Assembly (NCBI GenBank): GCA_965368175.1
Contig: CBDULX010000130.1
Coordinates: 1-8,676 of the forward strand
DNA: 8,676 bases
Direction of reading: 5' to 3'
Origin: CBDULX01 sp965368175
GTDB taxonomy: Bacteria > Pseudomonadota > Gammaproteobacteria > SZUA-229
The translations under genes were made by a program, and so were the position numbers. A model generated the notes under the pieces. The model did no database searches, had not been told where the DNA came from, and worked only from the letters and a program-made list of their open reading frames with translations. This document shows positions 1 through 5,559 of the stretch, piece after piece (the first letter of the stretch is position 1; every line of letters begins with the position of its first letter).

Positions 1-459
1 TGGTAGTTCAACCTGGTCCGAATCGCGTAGCAGCGCCATCACCTGTTGCAGGTCGTCACGTTTTTTACCGGTCACTCTCAGCTGCTCGCCCTGTATAGCA
101 GACTGAACTTTTAGTTTGCTGTCTTTTATCATCTTCACCAGTTTTCTCGCCAGATCCTTATCTATGCCTTCACGTACAGTGATTTTCTGATAGGCACGAC
201 GTCCCCGCTCTTCTACTTTGCCCTTTTCCAGACACCGGGTATCAACATCACGTTTTGCCAGTTTCTGATATATGATTTCATGGATTTGCTGGATCTGGAA
301 TTCACTATCGGCTTCTACGTTCAGCACCTTATCCGAAATTTCAACCCTGGCATTGGAACCTTTGAAATCATAGCGGGTACCCAGTTCACGATTAACCTGA
401 TCGATGGCATTGGACAGTTCATGAGCATCGATTTCAGACACAACATCAAATGAGGGCAT
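1..459 (-). CDS. yajQ: YajQ family nucleotide-binding protein (partial, C-terminus cut by window edge)
   Basis: Translating the minus strand from the ATG at 459 gives 153 codons open to the window edge, starting MPSFDVVSEIDAHELSNA. This is the typical YajQ N-terminus. Other family motifs are YDFKGSNARVEI, the IHEIIYQKLAKR segment, GIDKDLARKLVKMIKDS and QLRVTGKKRDDLQ. Family members are about 160 residues, so roughly the last eight are missing. The start is supported by AGGAG seven bases upstream. YajQ proteins have two ferredoxin-like domains and bind nucleotides; cyclic di-GMP effector roles are reported in some Xanthomonas and Pseudomonas homologues, and that role is not visible here. The gene is divergent from the DUF423 gene across 66 bp, which must hold both promoters; I could not place convincing -35/-10 boxes there. 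Confidence 0.93.
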   Translation of the reverse strand, partial: MPSFDVVSEIDAHELSNAIDQVNRELGTRYDFKGSNARVEISDKVLNVEADSEFQIQQIHEIIYQKLAKRDVDTRCLEKGKVEERGRRAYQKITVREGIDKDLARKLVKMIKDSKLKVQSAIQGEQLRVTGKKRDDLQQVMALLRDSDQVELP

Positions 460-525
460 GTATAATCTCCTGAGCTTACAGATGTAAGGTTGGCGAATGT
501 TAACAATAATCCAGGGGCTTGAACA

Positions 526-909
526 ATGCCTGTAATTTCTAGCGGCAGTCGTCGATTTGTATTTCTAGGTAGCCTGAATGCCTTTCTGGCGGTAGCTCTG
601 GGTGCATTTGGCGCGCATGGCCTGAAAGCCATATTATCGCCCCAGGCACTGCAAACCTGGCAAACAGGATTTGAATACCACATTTACCACGCTCTTGGGC
701 TGATACTTGTCGCCCTGTTGATGGATTCCCTGCCAAAAGCCCGCATTGCCGGCTGGTTAATGCTCACAGGCATTATCCTGTTCTCCGGTAGTCTGTATCT
801 ACTGGCCCTGAGTGGCATTAAAATGCTGGGTATGATCACCCCATTCGGAGGCCTGTGTTTTCTGGCGGCCTGGAGCTGGCTGGTCATTGTCAGCCTGAAA
901 GCAAGATAA
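526..909 (+). CDS. DUF423 family small inner-membrane protein (YgdD-like)
   Basis: This 127-residue protein of unknown function is nearly all hydrophobic, with about four membrane segments at roughly residues 11-31, 53-68, 73-94 and 103-123. Family signatures are ALGAFGAHGL in the first segment, TGFEYHIYHALGL before the second, LFSGSLYLLAL in the third and TPFGGLCFLAAW in the fourth. The length matches E. coli YgdD (about 131). The ATG at 526 has AGGGG eight bases upstream. It is divergent from yajQ and its stop lies only 6 bp from the stop of the convergent trmJ. In E. coli ygdD sits beside rlmM; here the two genes are about 3.4 kb apart. No biochemical role is established, and none can be inferred from the neighbours. 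Confidence 0.92.
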   Translation: MPVISSGSRRFVFLGSLNAFLAVALGAFGAHGLKAILSPQALQTWQTGFEYHIYHALGLILVALLMDSLPKARIAGWLMLTGIILFSGSLYLLALSGIKMLGMITPFGGLCFLAAWSWLVIVSLKAR

Positions 910-915
910 GCCTTT

Positions 916-1671
916 TTATTGCGACGCTATCTTCTTGCCCTGAGCAGCTGAAAACATGCCCCGCAATATCTGCACTTCACGTAAACTGGGTCGTGCCCGA
1001 CTATATAAACAGCGCATTCGACGCATCACGTATTCCGGATTACGCACTCCAAAAAATCCCAGTTGATTCATGGTTTCAAACATATGATCGTACATGCCTT
1101 CCAGCTGATCGGCAGTAGCTTCAAGGTCCTGGGCATCTTTCGGCTCAGCATCTTCCACTGCGACTATGGCCTCGGAGGATTCGAGCGCATTACTAGCCAT
1201 GAAAATTTCATAACACAGTACCTGCACGGCCTGAGCCACATTTAGAGAACTATAGGCTTCATGGGTGGGTACATTGACCAGATACTGACATTGTTCCAGC
1301 TCTTCGTTGACCAGCCCGGTGCGTTCACGACCAAATACCAGGGCCACTTCCTGCTGTGCACTCTGTGTAGCCAGTAATTCACCACAGGCACGAGAATCCA
1401 GTTCCGGCCATTTTACTGAACGTTGCCGGGCGGAGGTGCCTGCCACGACTACACAGCCTTCAAGGGCTTCACGCAGAGAATCCACCACCACTGCATTCTG
1501 TAATACATCGCTGGCCGATGAGGCCCGCTGTGAGGCTTCGAAAGAAGGGAAGTCCAGTGGCGACACCAGATACAGGCGAGTCAGACCCATATTTTTCATG
1601 GCCCGTGCTGCGGCGCCGATATTACCGGGATGGTAGGTGTTTACCAGTACTATTCGTATGTTACTTAACAT
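916..1671 (-). CDS. trmJ: tRNA (cytidine(32)/uridine(32)-2'-O)-methyltransferase TrmJ
   Basis: This SPOUT-class methyltransferase of 251 residues (E. coli TrmJ is 246) uses SAM to 2'-O-methylate nucleotide 32 of the tRNA anticodon loop, acting as a cytosolic homodimer. Visible motifs are NIGAAARAM at 17-25 with the conserved Arg23, AGTSAR at 77-82, LVFGRERTGL at 111-120 and the trefoil-knot SAM-binding segment VPTHEAYSSLNVAQAV at 134-149. An acidic linker (about 163-185) leads to a C-terminal helical region with MRRMRCLYSRARP at 216-228. Starting at the ATG at 1671 puts IRIVLVNTYHPGNIGA at the N-terminus, as expected for the family; the Shine-Dalgarno is weak (AGCAGC). The gene is divergent from suhB, an order also seen in E. 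coli, and converges on the DUF423 gene. Confidence 0.95.
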   Translation of the reverse strand: MLSNIRIVLVNTYHPGNIGAAARAMKNMGLTRLYLVSPLDFPSFEASQRASSASDVLQNAVVVDSLREALEGCVVVAGTSARQRSVKWPELDSRACGELLATQSAQQEVALVFGRERTGLVNEELEQCQYLVNVPTHEAYSSLNVAQAVQVLCYEIFMASNALESSEAIVAVEDAEPKDAQDLEATADQLEGMYDHMFETMNQLGFFGVRNPEYVMRRMRCLYSRARPSLREVQILRGMFSAAQGKKIASQ

Positions 1672-1788
1672 GCTGCTGCTATATTCATAATATTTTGCAT
1701 ATGCTAAATGATTCGCGAAGCTCAGGCTATGATTTAGCCAAAATCACCCACTCATTAAGTATAAATAGCGTATCAGACACGTATAACG

Positions 1789-1817
1789 CTGACTCAGGAG
1801 CCTGTTTCTGCTATCCT
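1789..1817 (+). promoter_or_regulatory. Candidate suhB promoter with extended -10 and GC-rich discriminator
   Basis: CTGACT (1789-1794, 4 of 6 to the sigma-70 -35 consensus) is separated by 17 bp from TATCCT (1812-1817, 4 of 6). TGC directly before the latter gives an extended -10. The following ACGCGGCC is GC-rich, like the discriminators of growth-rate or ppGpp-sensitive promoters of translation genes. Transcription would begin near 1824, leaving a leader of about 30 bases before the suhB ATG. This is inference from sequence match only. Confidence 0.42.
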
Positions 1818-1853
1818 ACGCGGCCATTCAACTGTTGCTGTGAGTTTTTAAAA

Positions 1854-2654
1854 ATGCATCCCATGCTGACGATCGCTGTTCGTGCTGCCCGTGCTGCAGG
1901 CGATGTAATTTTACGCAATATGGACAACCTGGATCGACTGACTGTCGAGGTCAAGGCCAAGAACGACTATGTCAGCCAGGTAGATCTCAAGGCGGAAGAG
2001 AAAATAATCTCTACTTTATTGCAATCCTACCCGGATCACAGCATTCTTGCTGAAGAAAGTGGCCAGAATACCAATAGCAGCAGTGAATACCAGTGGATCA
2101 TCGACCCGCTGGACGGCACCACCAATTTCCTCCACGGCTTTCCCCAGTTTGCTGTGTCGATTGCTCTGCAACACAAAAATCGACTGGAAGTAGCCGTGGT
2201 ATTTGATCCGCTTAAAAATGAATTATTTACTGCAGCTCGAGGCAAAGGTGCTCAGCTCAATAACAAGCGGCTGCGTGTTTCACCTCAGAAGGGCTTAAAA
2301 GGCGCCTTACTGGGAACCGGGTTCCCCTTCAAACAGCCTCAGCATCTGGATACCTACCTGGCCACATTCAAATCAGTACACGACGATGTTGCCGGAATTC
2401 GACGAGCCGGTTCTGCAGCCCTCGACCTGGCCTATGTGGCCGCTGGGCGTCTGGATGGCTTCTGGGAAATCGGGCTCAATTCATGGGATATGGCTGCCGG
2501 TGCGCTACTGATCCGTGAAGCCGGTGGAATAGTCACCGACTTCAGTGGAGAAGGCAATTACCTGGAAACCGGCAATGTATTCGCCGCAGGTCCCAGGGTT
2601 TATCAGCCTCTGTTTGAGGCTATTAAGCCTCATTTGACTGACGATTTAAAATAG
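1854..2654 (+). CDS. suhB: Inositol-1-monophosphatase / rRNA antitermination factor SuhB
   Basis: The 266-residue protein starts MHPMLTIAVRAARAAG, nearly the same as E. coli SuhB (MHPMLNIAVRAARKAG, 267 residues). That fixes the ATG at 1854, although the frame stays open upstream to 1518. It is a Mg-dependent, Li-sensitive phosphatase of the inositol monophosphatase family. Metal ligands are visible: Glu68 in LAEESG, Asp84/Asp87 in WIIDPLDGTTNF (81-92) and Asp212 in SWDMAAGALLIREAGG (210-225). Other conserved blocks are GTGFPFK and RRAGSAALDLAYVAAGRLDG. In E. coli SuhB also joins the NusA/B/E/G antitermination complex on rRNA transcripts. The Shine-Dalgarno is poor (GTGAG nine bases upstream). 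The first heptad-repeat unit begins at the base after the TAG stop. Confidence 0.96.
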   Translation: MHPMLTIAVRAARAAGDVILRNMDNLDRLTVEVKAKNDYVSQVDLKAEEKIISTLLQSYPDHSILAEESGQNTNSSSEYQWIIDPLDGTTNFLHGFPQFAVSIALQHKNRLEVAVVFDPLKNELFTAARGKGAQLNNKRLRVSPQKGLKGALLGTGFPFKQPQHLDTYLATFKSVHDDVAGIRRAGSAALDLAYVAAGRLDGFWEIGLNSWDMAAGALLIREAGGIVTDFSGEGNYLETGNVFAAGPRVYQPLFEAIKPHLTDDLK

Positions 2655-2725
2655 TTGTAAGTTTCAAGTTGTAAGTTACAAGTTAAAATCTTTCAAACTT
2701 ATAACTTGCAACTTTTAACTTATAA
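2655..2725. repeat. Inverted array of TTNNAAG heptads (array A), between suhB and ibaG
   Basis: The left arm (2655-2682) has four contiguous 7-bp units: TTGTAAG, TTTCAAG, TTGTAAG, TTACAAG. After a 15-base A/T-rich spacer, the right arm (2698-2725) has four units in the opposite sense: CTTATAA, CTTGCAA, CTTTTAA, CTTATAA. The arms can fold into a long imperfect A/U-rich hairpin using G-U pairs. The first unit starts immediately after the suhB stop. The last unit contains the ibaG stop, as TTATAAG read on the minus strand. Lying between converging genes, it could serve as a bidirectional transcript end, though no canonical GC stem with U-tract is present. A second copy is at 5376-5471. Confidence 0.88.
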
Positions 2726-2962
2726 CTGTTCTTTTTTCCACTCGTCCGGCGTAAAAGCCTTAATCCCCAGCGCGTGTAGCTCGCCGGTCTGGATCAGGTG
2801 ATTCACAGCGGCATATACCAGTTTTTGTTCTGCCAGCATGGATTTACCTTCGAAACTGTCGCTGATAACGGTCACTTCCAGATTGCAGCCTTCACCGCTG
2901 ACAATGGCTTCGCTGCCGGGGATTCCCTTCTCGATCAATGCTTTAACATCTTCTGTATTCAT
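2720..2962 (-). CDS. ibaG: BolA/IbaG family protein
   Basis: This single BolA domain of 80 residues (E. coli IbaG is 84) is a cytosolic partner of monothiol glutaredoxins; the family binds or transfers [2Fe-2S] clusters, and IbaG is linked to acid resistance in E. coli. Visible are the variable-loop Cys26 in SGEGCNLEVTVISDSFEGKS and the invariant His63 in GELHALGIKAFTPDEW (60-75), matching the HAxSIKAYTPxEW signature of IbaG rather than of classic BolA. The ATG at 2962 is preceded by a weak AGG about ten bases away. The last codons, CAG TTA TAA, run into heptad array A, so the terminal Leu and stop come from the repeat. A MITE-like element starts about 25 bp upstream, so the native promoter has probably been displaced. 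The usual murA neighbour is absent. Confidence 0.9.
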   Translation of the reverse strand: MNTEDVKALIEKGIPGSEAIVSGEGCNLEVTVISDSFEGKSMLAEQKLVYAAVNHLIQTGELHALGIKAFTPDEWKKEQL

Positions 2963-2987
2963 ATAATTAACGCCTGAACTGATTTAG

Positions 2988-3145
2988 GGAACCTCTGATC
3001 AAGTCGTGATTGCTTTATACTGACTGAAAGCATCCAGATTTTCCTCGAAGTTCGTTGCAATAGAATAACTATTCCGCCTCACTTCGTGAAAAATCTAAAC
3101 ACTTTTATCACAGCCTAAATTCAACCAGACTTAATCAGAGGTTCC
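2988..3145. mobile_element. 158-bp MITE-like palindromic element with TTAG target duplication
   Basis: The terminal inverted repeats are 18 bp with one mismatch: GGAACCTCTGATCAAGTC (2988-3005) and its inverse (3128-3145). Both ends are flanked by TTAG (2984-2987 and 3146-3149), a 4-bp target duplication that fits the YTAR target known for IS5-group elements. The interior continues the palindrome: 3036-3051 pairs with 3081-3096 (14 of 16), and AATAG/CTATT (3059-3063/3069-3073) closes a hairpin centred on 3066, the midpoint of the element. It has no coding capacity, so it must be mobilised in trans. A TATAAA reading toward ibaG lies at 3014-3019 (minus strand), a possible outward -10 without a good -35. 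Confidence 0.82.
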
Positions 3146-3149
3146 TTAG

Positions 3150-3254
3150 GATTAACATGGTAACCAACTGTATGGTTTTTTCAACCATGCAGCCATAAGG
3201 GTTGGGGCAAATAACATCATTACAAGTTACCGACTCACGTCAAACAATCTACAG
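3150..3254. other. Non-coding gap with one small hairpin
   Basis: With the MITE-like element, this makes up the 302-bp gene-free stretch between ibaG and the cyclic-nucleotide-binding gene. The only structure I see is a 9-bp stem with one G-U pair (TGTATGGTT at 3169-3177, AACCATGCA at 3183-3191) around a 5-base loop. No U-run follows on either strand, so it is not a convincing terminator for the minus-strand gene ending at 3265. No ORF or promoter is convincing. Confidence 0.45.
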
Positions 3255-3265
3255 CCCCCCCCCCC
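3255..3265. repeat. 11-base C homopolymer abutting a stop codon
   Basis: Eleven consecutive C residues lie here (G11 on the coding strand of the gene ending at 3265). The TAG stop at 3265-3267 shares its G with the tract, and CTACAG is repeated directly on both sides (3249-3254 and 3265-3270). Such a tract is slippage-prone, but it lies after the stop, so length changes would not alter the protein. Confidence 0.85.
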
Positions 3266-3738
3266 TACAGATCGTCATCTATACCATATTGATTCAGCCC
3301 CCAGGCAAACAGGCCGCTGCTACGATCATTGGAGTCTCTTAAGTTTTTTGCCAGTCGTTGCAGCCAGTCTTTAAACAGTAAATAGGCCTGTTCAGGATGC
3401 GCATCCATATATCGGAGTAGAACATCACGATTAATTCGAACCAGTTTCACATCATCACTGGCTACTACAGTGGCGCTACGAGGTGATCCATCAAACAGAC
3501 TCAATTCTCCAAAGGTCTCATCCGGCCCAAGAGTACCGAAGCCAGATTGAATATGCCGGCCATCGTATAACACCACCCGCTTATTAATCCTGACATGACC
3601 ACCGAGAATGTAATACACATCCAGGCTCTCTTCTCCCTCGTATAAGATGGTCGAACCTGCTTTGAATTCAAGCTGTTTACAAACATTTTCATCTGCAAAT
3701 TCAGGTGATGCCAGAAACTGTTTTAATACTGAAGACAT
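3265..3738 (-). CDS. Stand-alone cyclic-nucleotide-binding domain protein
   Basis: This 157-residue protein consists of one cNMP-binding (CRP-type) domain. The beta-barrel reads KAGSTILYEGEESLDVYYILGG (26-47). The phosphate-binding cassette FGELSLFDGSPRSATVVA (77-94) keeps Gly78, Glu79, Arg87 and Ala89, the residues that hold ribose and cyclic phosphate in cAMP-binding proteins. A helix follows (about 104-134) with a short polar tail ending GIDDDL. There is no helix-turn-helix, kinase or channel domain, so it is not a CRP-type regulator; it may act through a protein partner. The ATG at 3738 has AGG ten bases upstream. It stands alone between two gene-free stretches, so context gives no target. 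Ligand (cAMP, cGMP or none) is undetermined. Confidence 0.85.
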   Translation of the reverse strand: MSSVLKQFLASPEFADENVCKQLEFKAGSTILYEGEESLDVYYILGGHVRINKRVVLYDGRHIQSGFGTLGPDETFGELSLFDGSPRSATVVASDDVKLVRINRDVLLRYMDAHPEQAYLLFKDWLQRLAKNLRDSNDRSSGLFAWGLNQYGIDDDL

Positions 3739-4030
3739 ACGAATTTAACCTGCTGCTGCCACATTTATGCGTAATTACTCCGGGCTCCTCGACAACTAAG
3801 TCACTGGAAGCTATCCCAGCCCTTACAAAACACCTGTTACTCCTTTAACATTATCCTGCCTTGCTCTACTACCATTAGCAATAAGTTTAAACTGTATTTT
3901 CAGCCAGGGAAGAAGGAGCCACTGATTAAGCAATCACTTCTAATAATATATAGAACAAATAAACACTTCATAAAAAAAATTGCTGCAAACCTGTGCAATC
4001 GGGTTCACAAGCTTGCACCTTTTAACACCA
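3739..4030. other. A/T-rich gene-free region with an end-like motif at 3915-3930
   Basis: No ORF, RNA gene or clear promoter is seen here. The stretch must contain the promoter of the minus-strand gene that starts at 3738. GGAGCCACTGATTAAG (3915-3930) matches the left end of the element at 4032 in 14 of 16 positions. It may be a solo or nested element end; no matching right end or target duplication was found for it alone. It could also pair with the right end at 4251-4267, which would give an element of about 353 bp. Confidence 0.4.
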
Positions 4031-4268
4031 GGGAGCCTCTGATTAATTCTATAATGACTTCTGTGTGACCTGTAGCGTGCAGTTGCAACACCCTCGGGGT
4101 ATAAAGATGCTGACAGCAAGTGCAGTTAATGGCCTTAGTCCTTAACAAGGTTTACACCGGTTATTGCTCCCTGCAAAACCGGCATACATGCCATCCATGG
4201 CAATAAACGCAGCAAATGTGCGCTTCGGTGCCTCGCCCGAAGCATCATATAATTGATCAGAGACTCCC
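4031..4268. mobile_element. Second MITE-like element with diverged related inverted ends
   Basis: GGGAGCCTCTGATTAATT (4031-4048) is inverted at 4251-4268 with 16 of 18 matches. These ends share the (G)GGARCCTCTGATYAA core with the 158-bp element at 2988, so the two probably use the same transposase, but the interiors differ. The flanks (CCAG and CTAT if the ends are taken at 4032 and 4267) are not a clean duplication; each is one change from CTAG, so decay is possible but unproven. It has no coding capacity. The right end is about 49 bp before the rlmM start, so the rlmM promoter and leader must lie in or just beyond it. Confidence 0.6.
4157..4243. other. Cluster of three consecutive hairpins inside the second element
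   Basis: Three stems occur in 87 bases. CCGGTT plus TTGC (4157-4167, one bulged A) pairs with GCAA plus AACCGG (4173-4182) around a 5-base loop. TGCCAT/ATGGCA (4189-4202) has a 2-base centre. GCTTCGG (4222-4228) pairs with CCGAAGC (4237-4243) around 8 bases. They may be transposon end structure or an untranslated structured RNA upstream of rlmM. No known RNA family was recognised. Confidence 0.4.
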
Positions 4269-4316
4269 TATACCTTAGACTGCAACATTACTGATCACCC
4301 TGCAATAGTTCTTCCA

Positions 4317-5381
4317 TTGAATACACTCAACCAGATTCTTTTATATTGTCGTCCCGGTTTTGAAAAAGAGGTTGCAGCAGAGCTTATGGAAATCACCAGT
4401 CAGGCTGGAATCTATGGTTTTATAAAAGCCAGAGCGGAATCAGCCTATGTGGTTTTTCATACACAGCCTCCAGTAATGTATAAGCAGTTAAATAAAATTA
4501 TAAATTTTAATGATCTGGTCTTTCCCCGGCAATGCCTGCTGGCTACCAGTATGATTAATGATCTGCCCAGTGATAACAGAATTGCTCCGCTACTAACGGA
4601 AATTCAATCCTTCGACATGACATTCTGCGACCTGTTACTGGAAACCCCGGACACCAACGAAGGCAAACAGCTCAGCGGTTTCCTGAAAAAATTCAGCACA
4701 CCCCTGCGCATATTGCTGGAAAAAGCGCATTTGATAGACAGGGACAGCCACTGGCGATTGCATGGTTTATTCCTCAGCTCCTCAGCCGTTTACCTGGGCG
4801 TAAGCCATATCAATAACAGCAGCCCGCTCTTTATGGGTATACCCCGGCTACGTATGCCTAAATCCGCGCCCAGTCGTTCCACGCTGAAACTGGAAGAAGC
4901 CTTCAGACTGATGCTCGATGAATCGGAACAGATACTGTATTTAAAAAATGGCATGACAGCCGTGGATCTGGGTGCCAGCCCCGGCGGCTGGACCTGGCAA
5001 CTGGTTCAACGGGGCATGTTCGTCGCCGCCATCGACAACGGCCCGATGGATCAAACTCTGATAGACACTGGCCAGGTGCAGCATATTAAAGCCGATGGCT
5101 TTAAATACCAGCCAGAGAAACCGGTAGACTGGCTGGTGTGCGACATGGTGGAAAGGCCTCTGCACATCAGCCGAATGATCAGCCGCTGGCTGGTAGAAGG
5201 CCACTGTAAGCACACCGCCTTCAATTTAAAACTGCCCATGAAACAACGCTACGACATAGTCCAGCAATGCCGAGAGCTGATCGAAACCGAACTGGACGAA
5301 GCCGGGTTACGCTACAAAATAAGAATCAAACAGCTATATCACGATCGGGAAGAAGTGACGGTTGTCATAACCCAGTTATAA
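4317..5381 (+). CDS. rlmM: 23S rRNA (cytidine(2498)-2'-O)-methyltransferase RlmM
   Basis: RlmM uses SAM to 2'-O-methylate C2498 of 23S rRNA before 50S assembly. The N-terminal THUMP-containing part opens with ILLYCRPGFEKEVAAEL (7-23), very close to E. coli VVLLCRPGFEKE. The Rossmann methyltransferase part has SRSTLKLEEAF (187-197), SAM motif DLGASPGGWTW (217-227), VCDMVERP (274-281), FNLKLPMKQRY (302-312) and LYHDREEVTV (340-349), which gives catalytic K191, D276, K305 and a glutamate at 345/346. Length is 354 (E. coli 366). The frame has no ATG or GTG between the upstream stop (4254) and the first conserved residues, so TTG at 4317 is the start; no Shine-Dalgarno is visible. The first 80 or so codons look more A/T-rich than the rest. 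The final CAG TTA TAA lies in heptad array B. Confidence 0.93.
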   Translation: MNTLNQILLYCRPGFEKEVAAELMEITSQAGIYGFIKARAESAYVVFHTQPPVMYKQLNKIINFNDLVFPRQCLLATSMINDLPSDNRIAPLLTEIQSFDMTFCDLLLETPDTNEGKQLSGFLKKFSTPLRILLEKAHLIDRDSHWRLHGLFLSSSAVYLGVSHINNSSPLFMGIPRLRMPKSAPSRSTLKLEEAFRLMLDESEQILYLKNGMTAVDLGASPGGWTWQLVQRGMFVAAIDNGPMDQTLIDTGQVQHIKADGFKYQPEKPVDWLVCDMVERPLHISRMISRWLVEGHCKHTAFNLKLPMKQRYDIVQQCRELIETELDEAGLRYKIRIKQLYHDREEVTVVITQL

Positions 5382-5471
5382 GTTGTAAGTTGTAAGTTAT
5401 AAGTTATAAGTTTCAAGTTACAAGTCAATGACCAACGCTTTTACTTATAACTTACAACTTGTAACTTCAAA
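5376..5471. repeat. Inverted array of TTNNAAG heptads (array B), at the 3' end of rlmM
   Basis: The left arm (5376-5424) has seven contiguous units: TTATAAG, TTGTAAG twice, TTATAAG twice, TTTCAAG and TTACAAG. After a 19-base spacer (5425-5443), the right arm (5444-5471) has CTTATAA, CTTACAA, CTTGTAA and CTTCAAA in the opposite sense. The first unit overlaps the last Leu codon and TAA of rlmM, the same junction (CAG TTA TAA G) as at the ibaG end of array A. Arm lengths (7 and 4) differ from array A (4 and 4), so unit number has changed. It separates rlmM from cbbQ and could fold into an A/U-rich hairpin in the transcript. Confidence 0.88.
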
Positions 5472-5522
5472 CTTTTCAATAACCCTGAAATCTCTACCAG
5501 TATGACTAGCCCGGTATTTGTT

Positions 5523-5528
5523 TATAAT
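5523..5528 (+). promoter_or_regulatory. Candidate -10 box of the cbbQO operon
   Basis: A perfect TATAAT lies here with TG two bases upstream (one position off an exact extended -10). No good -35 is seen at 16-18 bp. Transcription would start near 5535, downstream of the ATG at 5527, which favours ATG 5560 as the cbbQ start. Inference from sequence only. Confidence 0.35.
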
Positions 5529-5559
5529 GGTTAACCCCAGTCAGGAACGGATCAACAGA

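Noticed and set aside
893..945. Intrinsic terminator between the DUF423 gene and trmJ
   Set aside because: A bulged AGATAAGC/GCTATCT stem with a 14-base loop can be drawn, but there is no U-tract after it and it overlaps coding ends.
1518..1853. N-terminal extension of 112 residues on suhB
   Set aside because: The frame is open but runs antisense through the trmJ start region. MHPML at 1854 matches the known SuhB N-terminus, and a promoter candidate lies just upstream of it.
2655..2725. Heptad array as a CRISPR-like array
   Set aside because: The 7-bp units are contiguous and inverted, with no unique spacers.
3169..3191. Terminator for the minus-strand cyclic-nucleotide-binding gene
   Set aside because: The hairpin lies about 75 bp past the stop and lacks a U-run on the minus strand.
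4031..4268. Integron attC site or tRNA in the hairpin region
   Set aside because: There are no paired RYYYAAC/GTTRRRY core sites, and no cloverleaf with a T-loop GTTCRA could be built.
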